The notes under the pieces were generated by a model that was not told where the DNA came from, ran no database searches, and saw nothing but the letters and a program-made list of their open reading frames with translations. This document shows positions 7,685 through 15,232 of a DNA stretch of 45,108 bases, one piece after another. Position 1 is the stretch's first letter, and every line of letters starts with the position of its first letter. Made by a program: the position numbers and the translations under genes. Origin of the DNA: Eubacteriales bacterium (GTDB lineage: Bacteria; Bacillota; Clostridia; Lachnospirales; Lachnospiraceae); assembly GCA_030524545.1 (NCBI GenBank), contig JAUNGM010000034.1, positions 1 through 45,108 on the forward strand. Reading direction: 5' to 3'.

Positions 7685-8227
7685 ATGCAATGGAGAATTG
7701 ATAAAACAGTCAGGGAGAAGGCGTTGAAATTCAAGGCAGACTATGAAAAACTTTTTGAAGATATGAGTGTGCCGATGCAACAGCTTGCGAGTGAGGTTAA
7801 CCAGTATCTGAAGCGGGAAAATTTATGGAATGACCAGGAGGCGATCCTGAATGTGATCCGTGTACTGCCGCCGGGAAGCTATTACGGTTGGCGTCTTTTT
7901 ACCCATTATTACCGGATTACAGACAAGCCGGATGTAATCATTTCCAATTTCGAATGTGAAGTCTGGAAGGTAGACCGGGATGTGTTGATGAAGATCCAAA
8001 ATGTTGCAGAAGAATATGAAAAAAATGAGAAACATTTGCGCCGGATGCATAAGAAAGCGGAACAAGAAATCATGGAATATCTTAAGAGCACTGGCTTATG
8101 GGATGACCTGGAGGCGGTACATGAAATGCGGTGCTGCCTGCCATTATGTCTTTTACAGGATAATCTGAACAAACGCTACTATGAATTATTCATGAAAGAA
8201 AATGGGGATTTGGCGGACGAAGATTAG
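7685..8227 (+). CDS. Hypothetical protein with internal duplication (180 aa)
   Basis: The protein is soluble and mostly helical. Two segments repeat: EVNQYLKRENLWNDQEAILN (residues ~38-57) and EIMEYLKSTGLWDDLEAVHE (~120-139), each followed by a short ...LP turn, indicating a duplicated helical unit. The charged middle (EEYEKNEKHLRRMHKKAEQE) could form a coiled coil linking the halves. The family is not recognised. It stands alone between two copies of the regulatory element, so it is expressed as a single-gene unit. Confidence 0.55.
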   Translation: MQWRIDKTVREKALKFKADYEKLFEDMSVPMQQLASEVNQYLKRENLWNDQEAILNVIRVLPPGSYYGWRLFTHYYRITDKPDVIISNFECEVWKVDRDVLMKIQNVAEEYEKNEKHLRRMHKKAEQEIMEYLKSTGLWDDLEAVHEMRCCLPLCLLQDNLNKRYYELFMKENGDLADED

Positions 8228-8249
8228 TTTCTTCATCCAGAAATAATGA

Positions 8250-8346
8250 ACAGTTTTCTGCAGATATCTTTGTGTACATTATGACTCAGGATTGACTTGA
8301 TAATATGTGCTTTTAGAGCGAATATGTCACTACCGAAAGGGAAAAC
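8250..8346 (+). promoter_or_regulatory. Regulatory element copy 5 with conserved leader
   Basis: ACAGTTTT (8250) and TTGTGTAC (8270-8277) form the upstream pair. TTGACT is at 8292-8297, AGAGCGAATATG at 8314-8325, then the leader CACTACCGAAAGGGAAAAC. The leader is nearly identical in copies 5, 7, 8 and 9 and runs to the ribosome site ACGGAGG. Confidence 0.6.
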
Positions 8347-8368
8347 AAAGAAAACGGAGGAAATGAAC

Positions 8369-8824
8369 ATGAAGAGATTAAGCAAAAACGAAGTGGAGAG
8401 TCTGGTGGAGATCGCAAAAAAACACATTTATTCGGTTGAGGCCAGAGGGGATCTGGAAACCCGCGACAATGACAGCGAGGATTTTCTGGATGTTTCCGTC
8501 TGGAGCATCAAGGCGGCATTGGAAGCCGCTTATGAACTTGGAAAAGAAAGCAGCCAGAACAAACGCGGCGGCAGGAAAATATCCCTGACAACGGCAGACG
8601 GGATTCCGGAGAGCTTAAGCAACCTTTGGTACACTGGTGACTGCGACATTGCAGTTTTCACGGATGCGGTTGAGGACAGCCGGACGGGGGCAGAACTGGT
8701 CAGGAACCTTGGCAGGCTGAAACTTTTCAGAAAGTTCGCACTTCACAAAGAAACGGATGCCAAGATCAGGCTGAAGGGCACAGACCACATGGGAAACATC
8801 AGCTACCTGACAGTTACAAAATAA
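8369..8824 (+). CDS. DUF6900-like N-terminus plus unknown C-terminal domain (151 aa)
   Basis: The start chosen is ATG 8369, eight bases after GGAGG; ATG 8363 is too close and the longer frame from 8297 lies in the promoter. Residues ~10-55 (IAKKH..., LETRDNDSEDF, DVSVWSIKAALEAAYELGK) look like the small DUF6900 domain of Firmicutes mobile elements. The second half (DGIPESLSNLWYTGDCDIAV...) is unrecognised. The function of both parts is unknown. The gene is a single-gene cassette with its own promoter element and a following hairpin. Confidence 0.55.
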   Translation: MKRLSKNEVESLVEIAKKHIYSVEARGDLETRDNDSEDFLDVSVWSIKAALEAAYELGKESSQNKRGGRKISLTTADGIPESLSNLWYTGDCDIAVFTDAVEDSRTGAELVRNLGRLKLFRKFALHKETDAKIRLKGTDHMGNISYLTVTK

Positions 8825-8832
8825 GGACCAGA

Positions 8833-8885
8833 AAACAGGCAGGGGCAAGGGGCTGGAACGGCCGGCCTTTTGCTCGTGCCTGTTT
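8833..8885 (+). terminator. Long hairpin after the 8369 gene
   Basis: AAACAGGCA (8833-8841) pairs with TGCCTGTTT (8877-8885) around a further GC-rich inner stem (GGCTGGAACGGCCGG). There is no clean U-run after the outer stem, so it may act as a terminator or as an mRNA 3' protecting structure. Confidence 0.5.
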
Positions 8886-8898
8886 GATTTCACAAAAT

Positions 8899-8998
8899 GC
8901 ACAGTTTTTCTTTGGAATGATTGTGTACATTATGATTTGGATATGAGTTGCTATTATCGGGATATGACGGTAATATGTGTCACACCAAAGGGGAACAA
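8899..8998 (+). promoter_or_regulatory. Regulatory element copy 6
   Basis: GCACAG (8899) and TTGTGTAC (8921-8928) are followed by GAGTTGCTATTATC, then ATGACGGTAATATGTG and the leader CACACCAAAGGGGAACA. It precedes the gene at 9024. Confidence 0.5.
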
Positions 8999-9023
8999 CC
9001 CCAAATTAAGGAGGACACAGAAT

Positions 9024-9488
9024 ATGAAGAAAAATAATTTTGCAGAGGAATACGCACGGGAGGCGGCGATCAAGGCACAGTACCATGAGGCTGAAAAGGC
9101 AGGCAGCCGGGAAGGTCAGGAAGCCGCGCAGAACGCTTACCATGAATTGGAGGCGCAGATCGCAGCAAAGGGGAATTTTTACGCAAGAATCTACCGGCTT
9201 TACAGCGAGGCACAGGAACGGGGCAACGAATACATCGATTTAAACGATACCATTTGGGATGAGCAGGTAAAGCCGCTGATCGGCAGCCTCCGGGAATACG
9301 GCATTGAAAAATTTACTTTTTCTTCCACCTGGTCTTCTGCGGTGGAAACCGCATGGCTTTTCACACAGAACGGATGCAGGCTGGAAGGGCTGGTGGAGAT
9401 AAACCGCCGCCACAAAGCATTTATGAGCGACGAATATGAGAAAGCCCACGGCTACCTTTTTTCCATTGGGGATGCAGCGGACAAATAA
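9024..9488 (+). CDS. Hypothetical protein (154 aa)
   Basis: ATG 9024 follows AGGAGGACACAGAAT; the longer frame from 8937 overlaps the promoter and is rejected. The N-terminal ~55 residues are helical and charged (EEYAREAAIKAQYHEAEK). The remainder has a regular alpha/beta pattern with EKFTFSSTWSSAVETAWLF and GCRLEGLVEINRR. No membrane segment is seen. I cannot name the family with confidence. It is a single-gene cassette bounded by regulatory elements. Confidence 0.55.
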   Translation: MKKNNFAEEYAREAAIKAQYHEAEKAGSREGQEAAQNAYHELEAQIAAKGNFYARIYRLYSEAQERGNEYIDLNDTIWDEQVKPLIGSLREYGIEKFTFSSTWSSAVETAWLFTQNGCRLEGLVEINRRHKAFMSDEYEKAHGYLFSIGDAADK

Positions 9489-9791
9489 AGCGTAATCGGC
9501 CGGAAAAGGGGCGGTAAGCCCCTGAAGGCTGTTGCCGGAAAAAGCCCCGGATGCCGGGTTAAAAGCCGGACACGGGCGGTTGTGGAGGCACTGTGAGGGG
9601 AGTAAAAAGCAGGAGGAAGAAGCAGTGGAATATAAAGATTACCGCAGGAGGAAAAAGCCGGCGGATAAAATACACAATTTCCCCATCTTATCTTTGTGCA
9701 TCCTATTCCCGTAATTGACTTGCTATATGTGCAAAACAGAGCGAATATGTCACTACCGAAAGGGAAAACAGAGAAAACGGAGGAACACAGC
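9489..9791. other. Intergenic region with short hairpins and element copy 7
   Basis: This 303-bp stretch has no convincing gene. It contains a small hairpin (GGGGC 9508-9512 with GCCCC 9518-9522), further CCGG-rich repeats, and then the regulatory element at 9671-9770. A 29-codon frame from GTG 9625 has an AGGAGG but runs into the element and is doubtful. Confidence 0.5.
9671..9770 (+). promoter_or_regulatory. Regulatory element copy 7 with conserved leader
   Basis: TACACAA (9671-9677) and TTTGTGCA (9693-9700) form the upstream pair. TTGACT is at 9715-9720, AGAGCGAATATG at 9738-9749, then CACTACCGAAAGGGAAAAC. It is almost identical to copy 5 from TTGACTTG onward. Confidence 0.6.
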
Positions 9792-10067
9792 ATGAAAGCA
9801 TATTACGATTTTGAAGAGATCACCAGCATGGAGAACCTGCAGTTGAAAGTCAGTTCATACGGGGCAGTCCTGAGATATGGGGATAAAGTTCTGGTAACGG
9901 ATATCGCATGGAAGGGATTTGCGGCAGCGGTTTACGAATTTGTGGAAAGCCCGGAGGAAGATGGGCTGGCGGATATTGAGTGCCGGTTAAGCCTTCTGGA
10001 GATGACGGATGAGGTTTTTGAGGACGGAGGCCACGCCATTGCATGGTGCATGGAAAAAGCAAAATAG
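9792..10067 (+). CDS. Small hypothetical protein (91 aa)
   Basis: ATG 9792 follows CGGAGGAACACAGC. The protein is acidic and probably alpha/beta (VSSYGAVLRYGDKVLVTDIA, AAAVYEFVESPEEDG). No known family is recognised. It is a single-gene cassette: promoter element copy 7 upstream and a long hairpin immediately after the stop. Confidence 0.55.
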   Translation: MKAYYDFEEITSMENLQLKVSSYGAVLRYGDKVLVTDIAWKGFAAAVYEFVESPEEDGLADIECRLSLLEMTDEVFEDGGHAIAWCMEKAK

Positions 10068-10080
10068 GGTGGAGAGATTC

Positions 10081-10136
10081 AAAGCAGACAGGGGAAAGCG
10101 GCTGGAAAAGACCAGCCTTTTTCCTCTGTTTGCTTT
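10081..10136 (+). terminator. Long hairpin after the 9792 gene
   Basis: A 25-base arm (10081-10105, ending AAAGCGGCTGG) pairs almost fully with 10112-10136 (starting CCAGCCTTTTTCC), with a six-base loop. It probably ends transcription between this gene and the next promoter element. Confidence 0.6.
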
Positions 10137-10145
10137 CTCATAAAG

Positions 10146-10245
10146 TACACAATTTCCCCTCCGTATCTTTGGTACATTTATGGATCAGAATTGACTGGAT
10201 AATGTGCAAAACCAGAGGTAATATGCTACTACCGAAAGGGAAAAC
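10146..10245 (+). promoter_or_regulatory. Regulatory element copy 8 with conserved leader
   Basis: TACACAA (10146-10152) and TTGGTAC (10169-10175) are the upstream pair. TTGACTGGATAAT starts at 10191, AGAGGTAATATG is at 10214-10225, then CTACTACCGAAAGGGAAAAC. Using TGGATA and TAATAT as -35 and -10 the spacer is 17 bp; using TTGACT it is 22 bp. Confidence 0.6.
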
Positions 10246-10268
10246 AAAGAAAAACGGAGGAACATACC

Positions 10269-10592
10269 ATGAGAAACATTTACACACTGAGAAATGAGTT
10301 CAGCCTTAGAAATTACAATACGGAGATCACCAGAGCAGATTTTGAAGCCCATTTTACCAAAACAAAGGAGCGCATCGAATTTACTTTCAACGGTTGGGAC
10401 GGAAAAAGTTATGACGGCGAGAGCCGCAAGGCATACATTTACCGGACAGACATTCCGGGTTACGAGGAAGCAAGGTTTATCAAAGTTGGCAAGCATCTGC
10501 ATTTCATTGACGAGGAAAGCAGCGTTTTGGAAAAGGCAACCGGAGCCGTCCACAAGACAGTGGGATGGCTGGTGGATGTCGAGAGGGCATGA
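10269..10592 (+). CDS. Small hypothetical protein (107 aa)
   Basis: ATG 10269 follows CGGAGGAACATACC. The protein is rich in short strands (RIEFTFNGWDGKSYDGESRK, KAYIYRTDIPGYEEARFIKV) and has no membrane segment. The family is not recognised. It is followed 21 bp later by another small gene with its own GGAGG site, so the two are co-transcribed from element copy 8. Confidence 0.55.
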   Translation: MRNIYTLRNEFSLRNYNTEITRADFEAHFTKTKERIEFTFNGWDGKSYDGESRKAYIYRTDIPGYEEARFIKVGKHLHFIDEESSVLEKATGAVHKTVGWLVDVERA

Positions 10593-10613
10593 TAGGAAAC
10601 GGAGGTTACGGTA

Positions 10614-10850
10614 ATGTTAGCAGAAGGAACGATTGGAATTCAGGAAAACGGAAAAATGGTGGCCTGCCATTATAAGGTGAAATATTATAATGAACCGAGC
10701 CGCTTCGGTATTGAAGGCGGGCGGATTTCCAAATTGACGATCCGCAGGGAAGGAGAATTTACCTGCAATTATGACAGGGGATGGGATGTGGAACCGGAAG
10801 ATGAAGCGACTCAAATGGCTGTTGCTATCCTGATAAAAGAATACAACTAA
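10614..10850 (+). CDS. Small hypothetical protein (78 aa)
   Basis: ATG 10614 follows GGAGGTTACGGTA. The product is a short beta-rich protein (MVACHYKVKYYNEPSRFG, ISKLTIRREGEFTCNYDRGW) ending in a helix. No family is named with confidence. It is the second gene of a two-gene unit with 10269, and a hairpin follows its stop. Confidence 0.5.
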   Translation: MLAEGTIGIQENGKMVACHYKVKYYNEPSRFGIEGGRISKLTIRREGEFTCNYDRGWDVEPEDEATQMAVAILIKEYN

Positions 10851-10863
10851 ATTTCCCACCAGT

Positions 10864-10891
10864 GAAACAGTGCCCGGAAAGGGGCTGTTTC
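10864..10891 (+). terminator. Hairpin after the 10614 gene
   Basis: GAAACAG (10864-10870) pairs with CTGTTTC (10885-10891) around a CCC/GGG inner stem with a GGAAA loop. Its inner sequence CCCGGAAAGGGGC is shared with the hairpin at 11416, so the 3' structures of these cassettes are related. There is no strong U-run. Confidence 0.5.
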
Positions 10892-10901
10892 TCGTAGTAA
10901 A

Positions 10902-11000
10902 ACAGACAATTTTCTCCCTTATCTTTGTGTACATTATGGCACAGAATTGACTGGATAATTATGTGTTTCAGAGGTAATATGCTACTACCGAAAGGGAAAA
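10902..11000 (+). promoter_or_regulatory. Regulatory element copy 9 with conserved leader
   Basis: ACAGACAA (10902) and TTTGTGTAC (10924-10932) are the upstream pair. TTGACT is at 10947-10952, AGAGGTAATATG at 10970-10981, then CTACTACCGAAAGGGAAAAC. It precedes the gene at 11025. Confidence 0.6.
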
Positions 11001-11024
11001 CAGAGAAAAACGGAGGAAACGGAC

Positions 11025-11405
11025 ATGGCAAAAAGAATGAGCAGGAAGGCGCAGGTTTACCTTACAAAGATTAAAGCGGCGTCAAATGAATATGACCTGA
11101 AAGGAATTGAAATCACAATCAAGAAGGACACGGCACTTGAATGGCCAGAGTTTATGAAGCTGAACAGCGCCATTGAGGAAAAAAGAGTCGGCCTTCGCAC
11201 GGATCAGGAATCAGCGAAACTGAAGGAACTGGTTTTCTTCCGGGCGAAAACGGAACTGGACGGCTATCTGATGATGAAGGACGGGGAAAGGTACACGAAA
11301 GAGGAAACGGAGCACCAGAGGGAGCGCTTTTGCAGCATCTACCAGATCATTGAGGAGGCAGAACTTGAAGATGAATATGACGCATGGAAACAGGTAAACG
11401 CATAA
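11025..11405 (+). CDS. Hypothetical protein (126 aa)
   Basis: ATG 11025 follows CGGAGGAAACGGAC. The protein is soluble, highly charged and mostly helical, with no recognised domain (AKRMSRKAQVYLTKIKAA at the start, a charged E-E-A-E-L-E-D-E tail). It is the last small cassette gene before the packaging operon. A hairpin and then a separate terminator follow, so transcription is probably closed off before TerS. Confidence 0.5.
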   Translation: MAKRMSRKAQVYLTKIKAASNEYDLKGIEITIKKDTALEWPEFMKLNSAIEEKRVGLRTDQESAKLKELVFFRAKTELDGYLMMKDGERYTKEETEHQRERFCSIYQIIEEAELEDEYDAWKQVNA

Positions 11406-11415
11406 ACATTGCGGC

Positions 11416-11503
11416 AGACACACGCCCCGGAAAGGGGCTGTGTCTTGTTATCCCCGTTTTTATATAGACTGATTTCTTGAGGACTTCTTAGGAGGTCCTT
11501 TTT
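11416..11503 (+). terminator. Hairpin pair ending the small-gene region
   Basis: AGACACA (11416-11422) pairs with TGTGTCT (11439-11445) around CCCC/GGGG. A second hairpin, GGACTTC (11481-11487) with GAGGTCC (11492-11498), is followed by TTTTT and looks like a standard rho-independent terminator just before the terminase genes. Confidence 0.6.
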
Positions 11504-11537
11504 GTTTGCCCATTTTGGAGGAAAGGAGGGATGCCGG

Positions 11538-12014
11538 ATGGCGACAAGGGGAAGAAAACCGACACCTACAGCAGTGAAAGAGCTGGAGGGGAATCCGGGC
11601 AAGCGGCCATTGAATGCGAAAGAACCGAAACCAGCCAAGAAGGCTCCGTCCTGCCCGAAGTGGCTGGAGCCGGAGGCAAAGAAGGAGTGGCGGCGTCTGG
11701 CAAAGCAGATGGAGCAGATTGGCATCCTGACGGAAGTAGATATGGCCGCTTTTGCCGGATATTGTCAGGCGTATGCCCGGTGGAAAGAGGCGGAGGAATT
11801 CATCACGCAGCATGGCTCTATCGTAAAGACTCCTTCCGGGTACTGGCAGCAGGTGCCGCAGGTAAGCATTGCCCAGACCTATCTGAAAATCATGAACCGC
11901 TTTGCCGAGCAGTTTGGTCTGACGCCTTCCTCCCGGAGCCGGATCATCGCGGATACAGACAGCCGGGGTGATGCTCTGGATGAGATGGAGGAACTGTTGG
12001 GAGGTGGAAGCTGA
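11538..12014 (+). CDS. terS: Terminase small subunit, P27 family
   Basis: TerS binds phage DNA and loads the large terminase for packaging. The N-terminus GRKPTPTAVKELEGNPGKRP followed by P-x-CPKWLEPEAKKEWRRL is typical of the P27 family, as is the later helical part (AYARWKEAEEFI, YWQQVPQVSIAQTYLKIM). The length of 158 aa is usual. ATG 11538 is seven bases after GGAGGG; an in-frame upstream start and the out-of-frame ATG at 11531 are worse placed. The stop overlaps the TerL start by one base (TGATG). Confidence 0.9.
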   Translation: MATRGRKPTPTAVKELEGNPGKRPLNAKEPKPAKKAPSCPKWLEPEAKKEWRRLAKQMEQIGILTEVDMAAFAGYCQAYARWKEAEEFITQHGSIVKTPSGYWQQVPQVSIAQTYLKIMNRFAEQFGLTPSSRSRIIADTDSRGDALDEMEELLGGGS

Positions 12015-14670
12015 TGGCAGAGACAAGACCGAAGGATTACCCAAAACTCAAAAACTATCAGCCGACAAAATTCATGCTGCCGGATTCCCATTATGAGAAA
12101 GCGAAAGCAGACCGGGCAGTGAAGTTCATAGAAAACTTAAGACACACCAAAGGAAAATGGGCAGGGAAACGCTTCTGGCTGCTGCCCTGGCAGGAACAGA
12201 TTATCCGTGACATTTTTGGTGTGGTGAAAGAGGATGGGAACCGGCAGTTTCTGACTGCTTTTGTTGAAACCGGAAAGAAGAATGGAAAAGAGCTGGCGCT
12301 TGATACTCCAATTCCAACACCAGAGGGATTCACTTCGATGGGGGACCTGCAGGTGGGGGATATTGTCTTTGACGAGATGGGGAAGCCGTGCCATGTGGTC
12401 GCAAAAAGCGAGGTAGATGACAAGGAACAGGCATACCGGATCACATTTAAGGATGGAAGTTCGATTGTTGCGGGGGAAAGGCATCTGTGGAATGCAGAAT
12501 ATATTTATGGGAAGCGGAAAGCCGTGCAGTGGACAACGGGTGAAATTTACAAAAGGACGATGCGATATCGGCAGAGGTTTTCTGATCGGCCGGAGGCACA
12601 ACGGGAATCGCTGATACGCATTCCGGTGTGTGGCGCGCTTCAAACGCAGGAGGCAGAAATTCCGGTTGATCCGTATCTATATGGCTACTGGCTTGGGAAT
12701 GGCAGTGCGAACAGGCCGGAAATAACGGTACGGAACTGTGATGTGGATGACTTGATCGCATTTATTCCATACCAGCTGCACAACAGGTATCCCCAGGTTT
12801 GTGGGGGAAGTGAGATACTGGTGTATTTTGAACTTAAGAAGATACTTGTCCCGAACTTCCGGGATAAAGTCATCCGGCCGGAATACCTCCGTGCGTCGGA
12901 AACACAGCGGTGGGAACTGCTGCAGGGGCTTATGGATTCTGATGGGTGTATCGGAGATAGGAAAGCACAGAGTGTATACGTCAGTACGATCCGGCAGCTT
13001 GCGGAATCTGTCCGGGAACTGTTATGGAGTCTTGGTATTAAAAATGCCATGACGACCACGCCTTCGACCAGAAGAGGGGTTCCGACAGGGGAAACTTTGT
13101 ATCAGATCCGCTTTACCACATTTGATGACCAGCCAACATCAAGATTAAGACGAAAGAGTGAAAGAAGCAGGGAACGTGTCAAACTAACACGTTCCTGTTT
13201 TCATTATCTGGAAGATATACAGCCAATCAGCCGTCCGGTGAAGATGCAGTGCATCCAGGTAGACAGCCCAAGCCACCAGTATCTTGCGGGACGGAGTATG
13301 GTACCTACTCACAACAGTGAGCTTGCGGCAGCAGTGGCCCTCTATCTCCTGTATGCGGATAATGAGCCGTCAGCGGAGGTTTACGGTGCAGCGGCAGACC
13401 GGCAGCAGGCATCTATTGTTTTTGACGTGGCAAACCAGATGGTGCGGATGACACCCGCACTGATGAAACGGAGCAAGATCATGGGAGCCACCAAGCGCAT
13501 TGTGAATTATTCCAATGCTGGATTTTATCAGGTACTCTCCGCAGAGGTCGGTACTAAGCACGGGTTGAATGTGAGCGGGCTGGTGCTGGATGAAGTCCAT
13601 GCTCAGCCAAACCGGAAATTATATGATGTCCTGACCAAAGGTTCCGGTGATGCCAGGGAACAGCCTTTGTTTTTTCTGATCACCACGGCCGGGACGGAAA
13701 AAGAGTCTATTTGTTATGAGCTGCATACAAAAGCGGTGGATATCCTTGCCGGCCGGAAAGTTGACCCCACGTTCTACCCTGTGGTGTTTGGACTGACGGA
13801 TGAGGATGACTGGCATGATGAGAAAAACTGGTATAAGGCGAATCCATCCCTTGGACAGACGATCCAGATTGACCGCGTCAGGGATGCATACCGGGAGGCG
13901 TTGCAGAACCCGGCAGAGGAAAATGTGTTCAAACAGCTGCGTTTGAATATGTGGGTGTCCAGCCTGACTCGGTTTATTCCCGAACAGATTTTTGACCTGG
14001 GGAACATTCCAATCGATATGGAGGCATTGAAAGGACGTGATTGTTACGGCGGGCTGGACTTATCCAGCACCGGTGACATTACAGCATTTGTCCTGATATT
14101 CCCTCCGAGAAATGAGGACGAGAAATACATTCTGCTCCCATTTTTCTGGATACCGGAGGAAACCATCCCCCTGCGTGTGCGGCGCGGCAGTGTTCCCTAT
14201 GATGTCTGGCAGAAACAGGGATATCTTCTGGCAACGGAGGGGAATGTCATCCATTATGGGTTTATTGAGAAATTCATCGAGAAATTGGGGGAAACCTACC
14301 ACATTTTAGAGATTGCCTTTGACCGTTGGGGAGCGGTGCAGATGGTACAGAACCTTGAAGGAATGGGATTTACAGTTGTTCCATTCGGTCAGGGGTTCAA
14401 AGATATGTCCCCCCTACCAAGGAATTTTATAAGCTGCTGATGGAAGGGAAGATCATCCATGGCGGCAACCCGGTCCTGCGGTGGATGGCTGGCAACGTAG
14501 TGGTGGAAACAGACCCGGCAGAGAATATCAAGCCGACAAAGGCAAAATCGCCGGAGAAGATCGATGGCATTGTTGCATCCATTATGGCCCTTGACCGCTG
14601 TGTCCGTAATGCCGGAGGACAGCAGGGCAGTGTCTATGATGAGCCTGACCGTGGGCTGCTTGTTTTTTAG
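12014..14670 (+). pseudogene. terL: Terminase large subunit, intein-containing and frameshifted
   Basis: TerL is the ATPase/nuclease motor that packages DNA into proheads. The N-extein (residues 1-92) ends in the Walker A loop GKKNGK; the C-extein resumes with SELAAAVALYLL, then LVLDEVHAQP (Walker B) and nuclease acidic residues (GGLDLSSTGDITAF, FDRWGA). A 342-aa intein interrupts the loop. At a run of six C (14409-14414) the frame shifts: it ends at 14440, while the expected continuation (TKEFYKLLMEGKIIHGGN...) lies in the -1 frame to 14670. One extra C restores the gene. This is a real deletion, a homopolymer sequencing error or, less likely, programmed slippage. Confidence 0.9.
12290..13315 (+). 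other. Intein in TerL Walker A loop, LAGLIDADG type, class 3 features
   Basis: Inteins excise themselves from the host protein and join the exteins. This one spans TerL residues 93-434, between GKKNGK and Ser435. Block A is LALDTPIPTPEGF; block B ends AGERHLW; two LAGLIDADG endonuclease motifs are visible (LYGYWLGNGSA and LLQGLMDSDGCIG); block F is VKMQCIQVDSPSHQYLAG; block G is VPTHN followed by +1 Ser. Position 1 is Glu, not the usual Cys, Ser or Ala. The Trp after the block B His, the block F Cys and the block G Thr match the W-C-T signature of class 3 inteins, which use the block F Cys as first nucleophile. Class assignment is by motif reading only. Confidence 0.88.
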
Positions 14671-14698
14671 ATGGTCTTCATAGGATGAAAATAAGAAC

Positions 14699-14736
14699 TT
14701 GACTTCCTGCCCATCCAGAGTGATAGATAGGCTACC
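14699..14736 (+). promoter_or_regulatory. Core promoter element copy 10
   Basis: TTGACTT (14699-14705), twelve bases after the TTGACT hexamer AGAGTGATAGATAG (14717-14730), then GCTACC. The same core stands before the recombinase operon. No TACACAA/TTGTGTA pair is seen upstream. It should drive the gene at 14760. Confidence 0.5.
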
Positions 14737-14759
14737 CTAAAGAGAAAGGAGCCTTTTAG

Positions 14760-15128
14760 ATGGAAAATAACAGGGTAAAGCTAATCATGGAAACGATGTG
14801 GAACACAGAATGGCAGGGGGCGGACCGGGATACCGGACTTCTGCAAAGTGCCATCCTGGGCCTTTGTGCTATCGGAAAGATCACCAAAGAGGAGGCAGTC
14901 TATGCGAGGGACACGCTGGAGGCGGAACTGCCGCATATGGGAAAAGAAATAAGGAAAGCGGTATTCGTAACAGCCACGCCTGAACTTGCGGATGATACGG
15001 TACTTTGGATGAGAAACAGCGCGGCGGAGACAGAAGAACCATATGCCACGGTGATCCAGCAGGCGGCGGAATACCTGCACGATTTCTGGTCGGAGCTTAT
15101 CGATGCACTGCCTGTGGAGGCGGAATAA
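14760..15128 (+). CDS. Hypothetical protein between terminase and portal (122 aa)
   Basis: ATG 14760 follows AAAGGAGCCTTTTAG. The product is acidic and mostly helical (LQSAILGLCAIGKITKEEAVYARDTLEAE; C-terminal AAEYLHDFWSELIDALPVEAE) with no membrane segment and no recognised domain. It interrupts the packaging and head operon, has its own promoter element upstream and a terminator downstream, and so behaves as an independently expressed added gene (moron-like). Confidence 0.6.
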   Translation: MENNRVKLIMETMWNTEWQGADRDTGLLQSAILGLCAIGKITKEEAVYARDTLEAELPHMGKEIRKAVFVTATPELADDTVLWMRNSAAETEEPYATVIQQAAEYLHDFWSELIDALPVEAE

Positions 15129-15166
15129 GAACAATTTAGCATGAGAACAGTTTAATGACAGGAAAT

Positions 15167-15212
15167 GCAGAAACACTCTGGTCCCTATGGACTGGGGTGT
15201 TTCTGCGTTTTC
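15167..15212 (+). terminator. Rho-independent terminator before portal
   Basis: GCAGAAACAC (15167-15176) pairs perfectly with GTGTTTCTGC (15197-15206), followed by GTTTT. It lies inside the upstream extension of the portal frame, which supports the later portal start at 15233. Confidence 0.6.
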
Positions 15213-15232
15213 CGTATGAGAGGAATAATCCA

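Noticed and set aside
9625-9714. Possible 29-residue gene with a GTG start and AGGAGG
   Set aside because: It runs into the conserved regulatory element and has no other support.
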